Part shown: positions 1 through 9,420 of the stretch, piece by piece
Position numbering within the stretch: the first letter of the stretch is position 1
Layout: each line of letters opens with the position of its first letter
Source of the DNA: Streptomyces sp. NBC_01471
GTDB lineage: Bacteria > Actinomycetota > Actinomycetes > Streptomycetales > Streptomycetaceae
Assembly (NCBI RefSeq): GCF_041438865.1
Contig: NZ_CP109450.1
Location: forward strand, 4,361,001 to 4,425,000
DNA length: 64,000 nucleotides
Direction: 5' to 3'
Translations under genes and position numbers: made by a program
Notes under the pieces: model-generated
Databases searched by the model: none
What the model saw: only the letters and a program-made list of their open reading frames with translations
Told to the model about the DNA's origin: nothing

Positions 1-1
1 C

Positions 2-391
2 GATGTCGAGGTGGTGGACGCACGGCTCGGCGGCGTCCAGCTGCACGGAGCCGTGCTGGAACGGGTGGTGGTGCGCGGCGGGAAGATCGACTATCTGAAC
101 CTGCGGGAGGCGCGGCTCAAGGACGTCCTCTTCGAGAACTGCGTCCTGACGGAACCGGACTTCGGTTCGGCGCGGCTGGAGCGGGTGGAGTTCGTCGGGT
201 GCACGCTGCGCGGGGCGGACTTCAGCGGAGTGCGGATGAAGGACGTCGATCTGCGGACGGTGGCCGAGCTGGACATCGCCCGCGGGGTGGAGCGGCTGGC
301 GGGGGCGGTCATCAGCCCGGCACAACTGCTCTCGCTCGCACCGGCGTTCGCCGCGCAGATCGGAGTACGGGTGGCGACGCCGGGCGAGTAG
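2..391 (+). CDS. pentapeptide-repeat protein, 3' part
   Basis: The reading frame is open from the first bases of the window, so the 5' end lies outside; a GTG at 11 is only an internal candidate start. The visible part contains consecutive A(D/N)LXX-like five-residue units (for example VLFEN CVLTE PDFGS ARLER VEFVG CTLRG ADFSG), the signature of a pentapeptide-repeat right-handed beta-helix. About 40 non-repeat residues follow and form a C-terminal cap. Such proteins act as structural or binding modules and a precise role cannot be read here. The frame ends with TAG at 389-391. A transcript entering from the left is implied; no terminator was recognised after it. Confidence 0.75.
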   Translation, partial: DVEVVDARLGGVQLHGAVLERVVVRGGKIDYLNLREARLKDVLFENCVLTEPDFGSARLERVEFVGCTLRGADFSGVRMKDVDLRTVAELDIARGVERLAGAVISPAQLLSLAPAFAAQIGVRVATPGE

Positions 392-435
392 CCGCGGAGG
401 GGCCGGTTCTCGGGGGGCCTGTCCCTGCCCGCCGG

Positions 436-612
436 CGCTTGGCTGCTGCCGCCGTTCGCTGCCCGCTGCCTGCTGTCTCTCCGCCTGCCGCCTCCGCCTG
501 CCGCCTGCGCCTGCTGCTCGCCCTGCCGCCCGCCCGCGCTGCACTCGCCTGCCGCCCGCGCCCGCTGCTCGCTCCAGCCCGCTGTCTCCGCTTCGGCTTC
601 GGCTTCTCGGCT
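436..612. repeat. low-complexity CTGC/CGCCTG-rich spacer
   Basis: This intergenic stretch is built from degenerate CGCCTGC, CCGCTGC and CTTCGG units. Together with its flanks (392-618) it holds no convincing gene; the long open frames through it have no family signature and follow from the base composition. It separates the convergent ends of the pentapeptide-repeat gene and the unknown gene on the minus strand. Confidence 0.6.
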
Positions 613-618
613 GCACAG

Positions 619-1116
619 CTACACCCGGGGGAAGCGTCCTTGCAGGTCCCAGATCACCGGATTGTCCGCAAGGCCCTCATGCATGTCCGCCAGATCCGCG
701 ATCAGGTCGTGCAGGAAGTCCCTTGCCTCCCGCCGCAGCACCTTGTGCCCGAACGTCAGCGGATCCTCCTCCACCGGCATCCAGTCGGCGGCGACATCCA
801 CCCACCCGAACCGCCGCTCGAAGAGCATCCGGTCCGTCGACTCGGTGAAGTCCAGCTCCGCGTGCTGCGGCCGCGAGGCGCGGTTGCCGCGCGGGTCCCG
901 GTCGACCTGCTCGACGATGTCGCAGAGCGCCCACGCGAAGTCGAGCACCGGAACCCATCCCCAGGCTGTGGACACCTCGCGGTCCGCCTTGGTGTCGGCG
1001 AGGTAGACGTCACCGCAGAACAGGTCGTGCCGCAGCGCGCGGACGTCCGCACGGCGGTAGTCGGTCTGCGGGGGATCCGGGAAGCGGCGGGAGAGGGAGT
1101 AGCCGATGTCGAGCAC
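619..1116 (-). CDS. conserved hypothetical protein, 165 aa
   Basis: No family was recognised with certainty. The product is acidic and rich in Asp, Arg and Trp, has no signal peptide or membrane segment, and looks like a compact cytoplasmic protein. Notable stretches are WGWVPVLDFAWALCDIVEQ around residues 50-70 and WVDVAADWMPVEEDPLTFGH around 104-123. The start is the GTG at 1116. Coding character (third-position G/C, conserved-looking aromatic residues) is much better than in the overlapping plus-strand frames. It lies alone, divergent from the metallopeptidase that begins 131 bp away. Confidence 0.6.
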   Translation of the reverse strand: MLDIGYSLSRRFPDPPQTDYRRADVRALRHDLFCGDVYLADTKADREVSTAWGWVPVLDFAWALCDIVEQVDRDPRGNRASRPQHAELDFTESTDRMLFERRFGWVDVAADWMPVEEDPLTFGHKVLRREARDFLHDLIADLADMHEGLADNPVIWDLQGRFPRV

Positions 1117-1247
1117 GGGTCGATGGTGTCACGGGCGGGCGGGTCGGGGCGCCGCCCGGCGTGCGCCCGGAACGCTCCCGCGACGCGCGGACGTCCCGCG
1201 GGGACCGCGGTGCGCCGTCGCCACCCGCTCGCTCATAGGATCGAGAC

Positions 1248-2642
1248 GTGGACCAGCGTCGACGCCGTACAGCCGTACCCGCAGTGGTGGGGGCCGCCCT
1301 GCTCCTCCTCGCGGCCTGTGGCGGGGGTGTGCAGGGGAAGCCGGGTGGCGACCGGCTGCACGATCCCGACCCGTACTTCCCCCGGCTCGGCAATGGCGGC
1401 TACGACGTCCGCCACTACAGCCTGACCCTCGCCTACGACCCGGACTCCGGCCGGCTCACGGGCACCGCCGACATCACCGCCCGCGCCACCCAGGACCTTT
1501 CCGCGTTCAACCTGGACTTCACGGGGATGACTGTGCGGCGCGCGACCGTCGACGGCCGTTACGCCCCCGCCAACCGCGCGGGCACCGAACTGACCATCCG
1601 CCCGCACCACGACCTCGCGCGGGGTGCCACCTTCCGTACCGTCGTCCGCTACGCGGGCGAGCCGAAGACGATCACCGACCCGGACGCGTCGGAGGAGGGC
1701 TGGCTGCCGGACGACGAGGACGGCGCGCTCGCCCTCGGGGAGCCGACCGGCTCGATGGCGTGGTTCCCCGGGAACGACCACCCGTCCGACAAGGCGACGT
1801 ACGACATCGAGGTGACCGTTCCGGCCGGGCTCCAGGCCGTCTCCAACGGCCGGCTGACCTCGCAGCGGACCAGCGGGGGCCGCAGCACCTTCCACTGGCA
1901 CACCGACCGGCCGATGGCGAGCTACCTCGCGATGCTGGCGATCGGCCACTACAAGACCCACTCCTTCACGGCGCCGTCCGGGCTGCCGGTCTTCACGGCG
2001 GTCGCCCCGTCGGAGGAGAAGAGCAGCGCTTCCGTGGTGGCCCGGATCCCTGAGATCATCGCCTGGGAGAGCAAGCAGTTCGGCCCGTACCCCTTCGACT
2101 CGGCGGGCGCGGTCATCGCCCCCGACGGGGCCGCGGGCTACTCGCTGGAGACCCAGACCAGGCCGGTGCTCCCCGGCGACCAGGCGAGCCTGTCGACGCT
2201 GGTCCACGAGCTGTCCCACCAGTGGTTCGGCGACTCGGTGACCCCCGGGTCCTGGCGCGACATGTGGCTGAACGAGGGGTTCGCGACGTACGCGACCTGG
2301 CTGTGGGACGCGGACCACGGCGGCGAGAGCATCCAGGACCACTTCGACGACGCCTACGACTCGGAGGGCAACTGGGACTTCCCGCCCGCCGACCCGCCGG
2401 GCCCGAAGGAGATCTCGGCCTCGCCGGTGTACGGGCGGGGCGCGATGGTGCTCCAGATGATCCGCAGGACAGCCGGTGACGACGCGTTCTTCGCCCTGCT
2501 GCGGGGCTGGGCCCGGGACCACCGGTACTCCAACGCCACCACGGCGGACTTCACGCGGTACGCGGAGAAGAAGACCGGCAAGGACCTGAGCGCGATCTGG
2601 CAGAAGTGGCTGTACGGCAAGGACAAGCCGGCCAGGCCGTAG
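1248..2642 (+). CDS. M1 family zinc metallopeptidase, lipoprotein
   Basis: A gluzincin of the M1 aminopeptidase type, exported and lipid-anchored. The N-terminus has four arginines, a hydrophobic stretch and a lipobox (LLAAC, Cys24). Residues 50-230 match the beta-sandwich N-terminal domain. The catalytic domain carries HELSH at residues 320-324 and the third zinc ligand Glu343 in WLNEGFATY, exactly the HEXXH-X18-E spacing of M1 enzymes. The usual M1 exopeptidase GXMEN motif is not obvious; GYSLETQT fills that place. At 464 aa it lacks the large C-terminal helical domain of classical aminopeptidase N, as do other short actinobacterial M1 lipoproteins. The start is a GTG preceded by AGGA. Confidence 0.9.
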   Translation: MDQRRRRTAVPAVVGAALLLLAACGGGVQGKPGGDRLHDPDPYFPRLGNGGYDVRHYSLTLAYDPDSGRLTGTADITARATQDLSAFNLDFTGMTVRRATVDGRYAPANRAGTELTIRPHHDLARGATFRTVVRYAGEPKTITDPDASEEGWLPDDEDGALALGEPTGSMAWFPGNDHPSDKATYDIEVTVPAGLQAVSNGRLTSQRTSGGRSTFHWHTDRPMASYLAMLAIGHYKTHSFTAPSGLPVFTAVAPSEEKSSASVVARIPEIIAWESKQFGPYPFDSAGAVIAPDGAAGYSLETQTRPVLPGDQASLSTLVHELSHQWFGDSVTPGSWRDMWLNEGFATYATWLWDADHGGESIQDHFDDAYDSEGNWDFPPADPPGPKEISASPVYGRGAMVLQMIRRTAGDDAFFALLRGWARDHRYSNATTADFTRYAEKKTGKDLSAIWQKWLYGKDKPARP

Positions 2643-2712
2643 CTGTGCTTATCGCCGGGACTCGGGGACGGGTAGGCCGGGGCCCGGACAGGTATGAGAT
2701 CCGGCTGAGGCG

Positions 2713-4155
2713 TCAGACCCGTTGCGCGGCGCCCAGGTGGGCGCTGAGCTGCTGGAGGACCGTCCAGGCACGGGCGTCGGTCCCGTCGCCGAGCGGGTAG
2801 TGCAGCGCGGGCCTCGCCGCCGGCCCGAGCGGGACGGGCCGCAGGTTCAGCGGCGGGCGGCGGGCATGGGTGAGCCCGATGGCGCGTACGTCCGCGGCAC
2901 CGAGGGTGAAGGAGAGCGGGACGGGCGGTTTCTCGAAGCGGGGCGGGACGGTGAGGTCGCGCCGGGCCACGCGCAGGGAGGCAAGCAGCGAGACGAGACC
3001 GTGTCCGCCCACGAGGCTATCGGCCAGGGGCGCGAGCGCGTCGAGGGGCGGCGTTTCGCCGGCGCCGTAGCCGAGGGTGAGGGTGATGTCTTCGGCGACG
3101 CCGTCCTTGGCACGGGTGATGCGATGGAGCGCGAGCCCCGGCCGGCCGGGATGGCCGACAGCGGTCAGCTGGGTGGGTTCGGGTGCGCGGTCCCGGGCGA
3201 GGGCGGTCAGCTGGCGGGTGGACCAGGGCAGGTTGACGGGTTCCGCGCTGCCCCAGCCTGCGGGGGCGGTGCCGGTGAGTGCCTCCCACGCCGTCTGGAG
3301 GGCGCGGCCCAGGACCAGGTCGGGTACGGGTTCGTGCAGCACGCGGAAGGCGACGACGAGCTGGTGTTCGTCTCCCCTGCCGGTGGTCCCGGCGAAGGCC
3401 TCGGCGACCGGCGTGGCGCCTGTTTCGCAGGGTTCGGGGGCGAAGGTTCCGTCCTGCCAGCGCAGTACGGCTCCGGAGAGCCCGTCGTAGTAGCCGCAGT
3501 CGGGGTCCTGCACGACCCACCGGTTGGGGAGGCCGGTGAGCGCGGTGCGCAGCGGCAGGCTGAGATGTACGTGCGGTGGGGTGACGATGTGCAGGGCACG
3601 ACCCGTCGCGATGGCCGTGCGCAGGACGTCGGAGAGCCAGGTGGTGAGTGCGACGACGGGGCGATCGGCCAGGACGACCGCGGTGCTGTCGGTGAGTACG
3701 TCCACGCTGTCGCTGAGTACGTCCACGGCGGGTGGTGCCGCACCGGGCACGGCGCGTGGGGTGACGTCGCCGGCCGGCGTGCCGACCACGTCGGTGGTGG
3801 CCGCCGTGCTGGGCCAGGTACTGCCGCCGAGGAGGGCGGTGAGCCGGCCGCCTACGGAACCGGCCAGACGCTCGGCCTCCGGCAGCGCGGTGCAGGCGCG
3901 GGCCTCGGTCCACCAGTACGGGATGTCCGGGAGCGGAACGCCGGCGCCGAGGAGCCGTTCGGCCTCTCCCGGCACTTGTACCAGGAGGGGGGCTTCGACG
4001 GAGACCAGCGCGCGCCCGTCCGGAGCGCAGAGCTGGATGACCGCGCCGTCGTGGACCGCCCGGACGTCGAGACCTGGCCCGCCCGCGTAGAGACCGGCCA
4101 GGACGGCCCAGGTGTCGGGCATCTTCGGGGTGAGTGCGATGACGTCCTTGGTCAC
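2713..4155 (-). CDS. DUF6177 family protein of a type VII secretion locus
   Basis: A 480-aa protein that I assign, with moderate confidence, to DUF6177, a family found beside T7SS genes in Streptomyces. No signal peptide or membrane segment is visible. It is Ala/Thr/Pro-rich with a low-complexity stretch near residues 125-160 and conserved-looking motifs such as WVVQDPDCGYYDGLSG and GWGSAEPVNLPW. Its GTG start overlaps the eccC stop (GTGA, 4152-4155), so it is translationally coupled to eccC and is the last gene of the minus-strand secretion operon. A role as a cytoplasmic accessory or chaperone is inference from position only. Confidence 0.7.
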   Translation of the reverse strand: MTKDVIALTPKMPDTWAVLAGLYAGGPGLDVRAVHDGAVIQLCAPDGRALVSVEAPLLVQVPGEAERLLGAGVPLPDIPYWWTEARACTALPEAERLAGSVGGRLTALLGGSTWPSTAATTDVVGTPAGDVTPRAVPGAAPPAVDVLSDSVDVLTDSTAVVLADRPVVALTTWLSDVLRTAIATGRALHIVTPPHVHLSLPLRTALTGLPNRWVVQDPDCGYYDGLSGAVLRWQDGTFAPEPCETGATPVAEAFAGTTGRGDEHQLVVAFRVLHEPVPDLVLGRALQTAWEALTGTAPAGWGSAEPVNLPWSTRQLTALARDRAPEPTQLTAVGHPGRPGLALHRITRAKDGVAEDITLTLGYGAGETPPLDALAPLADSLVGGHGLVSLLASLRVARRDLTVPPRFEKPPVPLSFTLGAADVRAIGLTHARRPPLNLRPVPLGPAARPALHYPLGDGTDARAWTVLQQLSAHLGAAQRV

Positions 4156-7100
4156 GAGGCCTGTCCTGAGTGGTCGGGGCGCCCCGGGCGGTCGCGGTGT
4201 TCCGTCTGATCCACCCGGTCCGGCCGGGGCGCCGGTTCCGGCTGTTCCGGGGCGAGGGCGGTCTGGATGAGCTGGTGCCGGTGTCCGCGCCGGACGAGCG
4301 TGCCGCGGCCCGGCGGCTGTGCCGTGGCGTAGAGGCCGGGAAGGAGCTGGCCCTCAGTACGGTCCCCGGTCATCAGCAGCGCGGCGGTTCCGGTCTCCCG
4401 CAGCGTGGTCAGGAACGGCTCGTACAGGGCACGCGAGGATCCGGCGACCCGGCGGGCCACGACGAAGTGCAGGCCGATGTCCTGGGCGGAGGACACGTGC
4501 GGCAGGAACGCGGCGAGCGGCTGCTGACCCGCCGTGGTGAGGATGTCGTAGTCGTCGATCAGTACGACGATGCGGGGCCCCGGGAAGGAAGAGCCGTCGG
4601 CGGGCGCGTCGGGGTCGATGCCCTCGCCCGGCAGGCGCTTCTCCAGTTCCTTGGCCATGCCGGCGGCGAGCGCGGCGCCCGTCCTCGCGTTGTGCGCGTA
4701 TCCGCCCCGGTACGGCTCCGGCACGACGCCGCGCAGACCGCGGCGCGGGTCGAAGACCGCGAAGACCAGCTCGTCGTCGGCGTAGCGGTCGATGAACTGC
4801 CGGGCGACGAGGCGCAGCAGGTTGGTCTTGCCGCATTCGTTGTCGCCGAGGATCAGCAGATTCTGGTCGCGCTCGAACAGGTCGAGCAGCACAGGAGCGA
4901 GAGTCTCCTGGCCGACCCCGATGGGGATCCGCTTCGGCTCGGCCCCCGCGGACGGCAGCCGCGCGGCAGGCAGCCGGACGGGCAGGACCCGTACCGGAGC
5001 GGCGACTTCCCCGTGCCAGTTGGCCCGGAGTGTCCGGGCCGCGTCCTCCAGGGCGGGGCCGAGATCACTGGTGCGGAGTGCCGAATCGATACGGGGCAGC
5101 GCGGTCTGGGCGAAGAGTCTGTCCTTGGTGAGGACGCGTCCGGGCGTATCGGCGCTGAGGGTCTGGGCGAGTTTGCGGTCGACGACGGAGTCGCCGGGGT
5201 CGTTGAGGCGCAGTTCCAGCTGGGTGCCGAACATCGACTGGGTGGCGATCCGGACCTCGTTCCAGCGCAGCATCCCGGCGACGACGTGGATGCCGTACCC
5301 GCCGCCGCGCTTGAGGAGGTCGGCGACATCGTCGTCGAGACCGGCGAACTCCTCGCGCAGCGCACCGAAACCGTCGATGAGCAGCACGACGTCGGTCGAG
5401 CCGATCTCCGGCAGTTTGCCCAGCGCACGCAGGTGGCGCAGCTGGTCGACGGAGTCGATGCCGTGCTCGCGGAAGCACTCCTCGCGGGTGGCGAGCATGG
5501 CGCGGACCTCGGCGACCGTGCGGTCGGCACGCTCGCGGTCCGCCCGGCCGGCCACTCCGCCCACGTGCGGCAGCCCGGTCAGCGCGCCGAGCCCGCCGCC
5601 GACCAGGTCGAGGCCGTAGACGGCGACCTCCTGCGGGGTGTGTGTCATCGCCAGCGAGAGGGCGAGGGTGCGCAGCAGGGTGGTCTTTCCGGACTGGGGG
5701 CCGCCGATGATCGCGACGTGGCCGCCGGCGACGGTGAGGTCCAGTGTCCAGGGGCCCTGCCACTGCTGGGCCGGGTCGTCGAGCAGGCCGAGTGGTACGC
5801 ACAGAGGGCCGGGGCGGTTGGCCAGGTGGAGGCCGCGCCCGGAGACCTGGACGGGCCCTGCGGCTCCATCGAGGGTGAGGGCGTCGGGCAGCGGGGGCAG
5901 CCACACCCGGCGCACCGGGGCGGCCGCTGAGCGGAGCTGGTCGGCCATCACCGACATCACGGTCGGCCCGGTCTCCCGTTCACGTATCCCGGTCTCGGCT
6001 CCGGCCCCGGCTTCGGAGTCCTGTACAGCGGGCGCCGAGGGGAGGTTGAAGGCCGGGTATGGCCTGGCGAGGGGCCCGGTGTCCGCCGACTCGACCGGGG
6101 CCGGCCCGTGGTGGGCGCCGGAGACGTATCCGGCCTTGAAGCGTTCGTACGTGGAGGTGTCCACCTTGAGGTATCCGAAGCCCGGCAGCGGGGGCAGGCG
6201 GAAGGCGTCCGTGGTGTCGAGGACGGTCCGCGACTCGTCGGCGGAGAAGGTCCGGAGCCCCAGCCGGTAGGAGAGATAGGTGTCCAGGCCCTTGAGCCTG
6301 CCGCCTTCGATGCGCTGGCTGGAGAGCAGCAGGTGGACGCCGATCGACCGCCCGATCCGTCCGATGGAGAGGAACAGGTCGATGAAGTCCGGCTTGGCGG
6401 TGATCAGTTCGCCGAACTCGTCGATGACGACGAACAGGTGCGGGAGCGGCTCAAGGCCGGGCCGCTGCTCGCGCAGGGCGGCGTAGTGGCCGATGTCCGC
6501 GATGTTCCCTGCGTCCTTGAGTACCTGCTGGCGGCGCTTGACCTCACCCGCGAGGCTGGTGTGGACCCGCTCGACCAGTCCGGCCTGGTTCTCCAGATTG
6601 GTGATCACTCCGGCCACATGGGGCAGGCCTTCGAAGGGGGCGAACGTCGCGCCGCCCTTGTAGTCGACCAGTACCATCGCCAGGTCCTCGGGCGGATGCG
6701 AGGTGACCAGCGCGAGGACCAGCGTCCGCAGGAGTTCGCTCTTGCCGGATCCGGTGGCGCCGACGCACAGCCCGTGCGGTCCCATGCCCAGTTCCGACGA
6801 CTCCTTCAGGTCCAGCAGCACCGGTTCATGCGAGTCGTTGACGCCGATCGGCACCCGCAGGAACGACCGCTCACCGCGGGGCGCCCACAGCAGTCCGAGG
6901 TCCAGGGCGGCCGGGTCGCCGATGCCCAGCAGGGCGGGGAAGTCGATCGGGCCGGACACCGGAGTGCCCTCGGCAGGGGATTCGGCCGACAGACGCAAGG
7001 GGGCGAGCATGCGGGCGATCCCCTCGGCGCCCGCGCGGCTCACCGCGTCCGACACCCCGAGGGCCCGGGGGGCATCGGGAGTGCGCAGGTCCTCGACGGT

Positions 7101-8240
7101 GACGCGGTCGCCGTCGACGCTGATGCGGACCGCCACCTGATCCGGTTCGTGGATCTGCTCGCCGAGCAGATGCAGCACGGTGATGCCCATGCCGGCCAGG
7201 CCGACCGCCGTGTCCGGGCGGGGCAGTTCACCGGCCGGCTCCCCGTACTCGTCACTGACCACGAGCATCCGGCCGGTGAGCGCCAGTGCGTCCTTGCCGG
7301 AGAGGCCGCGCCGTACCTCAGCCGCGTACGAGGCCCGTTGCCGCAGATCGGCGCCGAGCCTTTTCGACAGCTGGACCAGATCGGGGGCGATCCGGCGGGC
7401 GGCGACCGGGCCGTCGTCATCGTCGTGGGCCCGGCCGTCCAGGACGTGGGGCAGCCACTTGGTCCACTCCCACTCCATGAGCTGCTCTCCGGGTACGGCG
7501 AGGGCGAGCGCCACGTCGTCCGGGGCGTGGGTCACGGCGGTCTGGATCAGCAGGGCGCGTGCGAGGCGCAGGACGCCCTCCCGGTCCCCGACGATGCTGA
7601 CGTTCCCGGCCCGGTCCAGCGGGACCGTCAGCGGAAAGTCCGACGTGGTGGTGTAGCGGGACAACAGGGCCCGCGCCTCGTTGAGCATGAACGGGTCCGG
7701 GGGCGTCAGCACACCTCCGGCGCTGTTCTGGCCGATGGCCAGCTCCTGTACCGGTACGTCGCCGGTACCGACCCGGATCCGCAGGAAGTCGGGGTCCGGA
7801 CGGCGGCGTTCCCACAGTCGCGCCGGGTCGCGTATGAGGTCGTACAACGCCTCCGGTGGCGGGTTCAGTACTCGTGCGGCCTGCCGCCGTCGGCGCTCTT
7901 GCAGTCCGAGCTCCTCCCGCAGCTCTTCCAGGTGTTCCAGATAGCGCTCACGCTGGGTCCGGCGGGTGCGCTGGGCCTTCCCGCGCTGGGACAGGAAGAG
8001 CGCGACGGCCCCGAGGAGCGCGATGACCAGGACGATGGCACCCAGACCGGCGAACTGGCTGCTGCGGATCACGGTCATCATCACGACCGAGCTCATGACA
8101 CCGGCCATCGGCAGCAAGGCCCGCGCTCCACCGCCGGTCTTGCCCCCCGGCAGATTGGGCGGCGGCTCGATCGTGCGGGCCGGGGCAGGCCCCGGCGCTC
8201 TCGTGGAGCGAGCGGGGCGGTGGATCAGCTGCTGGGTCAT
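4152..8240 (-). CDS. eccC: type VII secretion ATPase EccC
   Basis: The motor ATPase of a type VII (ESX-like) system, full length at 1362 aa with EccCa and EccCb fused. After a Pro-rich N-terminus there are two membrane segments at about residues 40-88, then three FtsK/SpoIIIE ATPase domains. Walker A motifs are GATGSGKS (Lys500), GGPQSGKT (Lys852) and GDNECGKT (Lys1138). Domain 1 also shows the Walker B-like LFVVIDEFGEL. In known systems domain 1 powers transport and the C-terminal domains bind WXG100 substrate tails. The gene overlaps the MinD-like gene upstream and the DUF6177 gene downstream by 4 bp each. Confidence 0.96.
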   Translation of the reverse strand: MTQQLIHRPARSTRAPGPAPARTIEPPPNLPGGKTGGGARALLPMAGVMSSVVMMTVIRSSQFAGLGAIVLVIALLGAVALFLSQRGKAQRTRRTQRERYLEHLEELREELGLQERRRRQAARVLNPPPEALYDLIRDPARLWERRRPDPDFLRIRVGTGDVPVQELAIGQNSAGGVLTPPDPFMLNEARALLSRYTTTSDFPLTVPLDRAGNVSIVGDREGVLRLARALLIQTAVTHAPDDVALALAVPGEQLMEWEWTKWLPHVLDGRAHDDDDGPVAARRIAPDLVQLSKRLGADLRQRASYAAEVRRGLSGKDALALTGRMLVVSDEYGEPAGELPRPDTAVGLAGMGITVLHLLGEQIHEPDQVAVRISVDGDRVTVEDLRTPDAPRALGVSDAVSRAGAEGIARMLAPLRLSAESPAEGTPVSGPIDFPALLGIGDPAALDLGLLWAPRGERSFLRVPIGVNDSHEPVLLDLKESSELGMGPHGLCVGATGSGKSELLRTLVLALVTSHPPEDLAMVLVDYKGGATFAPFEGLPHVAGVITNLENQAGLVERVHTSLAGEVKRRQQVLKDAGNIADIGHYAALREQRPGLEPLPHLFVVIDEFGELITAKPDFIDLFLSIGRIGRSIGVHLLLSSQRIEGGRLKGLDTYLSYRLGLRTFSADESRTVLDTTDAFRLPPLPGFGYLKVDTSTYERFKAGYVSGAHHGPAPVESADTGPLARPYPAFNLPSAPAVQDSEAGAGAETGIRERETGPTVMSVMADQLRSAAAPVRRVWLPPLPDALTLDGAAGPVQVSGRGLHLANRPGPLCVPLGLLDDPAQQWQGPWTLDLTVAGGHVAIIGGPQSGKTTLLRTLALSLAMTHTPQEVAVYGLDLVGGGLGALTGLPHVGGVAGRADRERADRTVAEVRAMLATREECFREHGIDSVDQLRHLRALGKLPEIGSTDVVLLIDGFGALREEFAGLDDDVADLLKRGGGYGIHVVAGMLRWNEVRIATQSMFGTQLELRLNDPGDSVVDRKLAQTLSADTPGRVLTKDRLFAQTALPRIDSALRTSDLGPALEDAARTLRANWHGEVAAPVRVLPVRLPAARLPSAGAEPKRIPIGVGQETLAPVLLDLFERDQNLLILGDNECGKTNLLRLVARQFIDRYADDELVFAVFDPRRGLRGVVPEPYRGGYAHNARTGAALAAGMAKELEKRLPGEGIDPDAPADGSSFPGPRIVVLIDDYDILTTAGQQPLAAFLPHVSSAQDIGLHFVVARRVAGSSRALYEPFLTTLRETGTAALLMTGDRTEGQLLPGLYATAQPPGRGTLVRRGHRHQLIQTALAPEQPEPAPRPDRVDQTEHRDRPGRPDHSGQAS

Positions 8241-9403
8241 CGTGCGCGTACCGCCCGTCCCATCGCTTCGGCGGCGAGCCGGGTGGCCGCCATCCGGGTT
8301 TCCTGGCCGAGCAGGGCGGGTTGGATGGGGCCTCCTCCGGCCAGATGCCGGTCGTAGGGCACACGCAGCACGGTGACACCGGTCTCGCGCAGATGTGTGG
8401 CGGCCGTCTTCGGGTCGAGGACGAAGTCCGGCGAGTTGGAGACCAGGGCGACCACGGTGGTGGCCAGCGCCTGGTGCGGGAGCTGTGCCAGCCAGTCCAG
8501 CACGGCGCGGGTGCCGTTCACACCCTCGGCCGTGAGCGGAGCGACCACCACGCGGGCGTGCGCGGTGTCCATCGCGGTACGCGCCACCTCGCCCGGCAGG
8601 GACTCGCAGTCCACCACGCTCACCGCGAAGTACCTCCGGAGCGCGAGCGTCACCGTGCGGTAGGTCCGTACGTCCAGCGGCGCGCCCACCCTTCCCTGGC
8701 TGGCGGGCAGCAGCCAGCCACCGTCCGCGACCGGTACGAGATAACCGGTGACGTCGGTCAACTGCATCGACGGCGTGAGGATGTGCGCCAGCTCGCGGAA
8801 CGACCAGCGCACCGTCTCGGCGCCGAGACGTACCGGCAGTGTCCCCAGGGCGGCATCGGCGTCCAGCGCGAGCACGGGGTCGTGCCGGTAGTGGTTGAAC
8901 GTCCGGGCCAGCAGAGCGGACGTCGTGGTCTTGCCGACTCCCCCGCGAATCGACGTCACCGCGATGACACGCCCCGTGGTCACCGGCTGTTGCAACTCCC
9001 GGGCCGTACGGGACTCCTCGGCCACCTCCTGCGCGGCGGAGGCGGTGAGCTTGCGCAGCGAGCGCCCGGTACGGCGGGAGAGTGAATCCCCGTGGCGCGG
9101 GGGGCTCATGGCGTGGGTGAGGCGAGGGTCGACGGTCGGGACGGATTCCGGGGTGGCCATGGGCGCGGCGGGCCTCGATGTGGCTCTGGTGGTGGGCCGA
9201 CGCGGATCCGGCACCGCTGGGGGAGCGGGGCGTTGGGCGGGGGCCGGTGCGCGCTGCGGCGCAGGCGGGTGTACGGGTGGAGGGGCCGGCGCGGGTAGGG
9301 GTTCCGGGGCGGGTGGTGGGGGATTCCGGTCCGCTGGTGGGGGAGCCGGGGACCGCTCCCCCAGCTCACGCAGCACGTCGCGCTGCCAGTCACCCTGCGC
9401 CAT
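8237..9403 (-). CDS. EspI-like MinD/ParA ATPase with proline-rich N-terminus
   Basis: A 388-aa protein. Residues 1-100 are strongly Pro/Ala-rich (about every second residue is proline over residues 20-75). A MinD/ParA-type domain follows, with the deviant Walker A motif RGGVGKTTTSA and later DADAALGTLPVRLG and VVDCESLPGE. This architecture matches the ESX-1 accessory protein EspI. I chose the ATG at 9403 because GGGGA sits 6-7 bases before it. A GTG at 9424 that overlaps the eccD stop would add seven residues. The open frame extends much further upstream, but that part is the shadow of eccD. It overlaps eccC by 4 bp. Confidence 0.88.
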   Translation of the reverse strand: MAQGDWQRDVLRELGERSPAPPPADRNPPPPAPEPLPAPAPPPVHPPAPQRAPAPAQRPAPPAVPDPRRPTTRATSRPAAPMATPESVPTVDPRLTHAMSPPRHGDSLSRRTGRSLRKLTASAAQEVAEESRTARELQQPVTTGRVIAVTSIRGGVGKTTTSALLARTFNHYRHDPVLALDADAALGTLPVRLGAETVRWSFRELAHILTPSMQLTDVTGYLVPVADGGWLLPASQGRVGAPLDVRTYRTVTLALRRYFAVSVVDCESLPGEVARTAMDTAHARVVVAPLTAEGVNGTRAVLDWLAQLPHQALATTVVALVSNSPDFVLDPKTAATHLRETGVTVLRVPYDRHLAGGGPIQPALLGQETRMAATRLAAEAMGRAVRAR

Positions 9404-9420
9404 ATCCAGTCCCCGCACCT

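Noticed and set aside
199..1425. Long plus-strand open frame (408 codons) across the unknown gene region
   Set aside because: Arg/Pro/Ala-rich product with no family features; it overlaps the better minus-strand gene and the M1 peptidase start. Third-position GC bias explains it.
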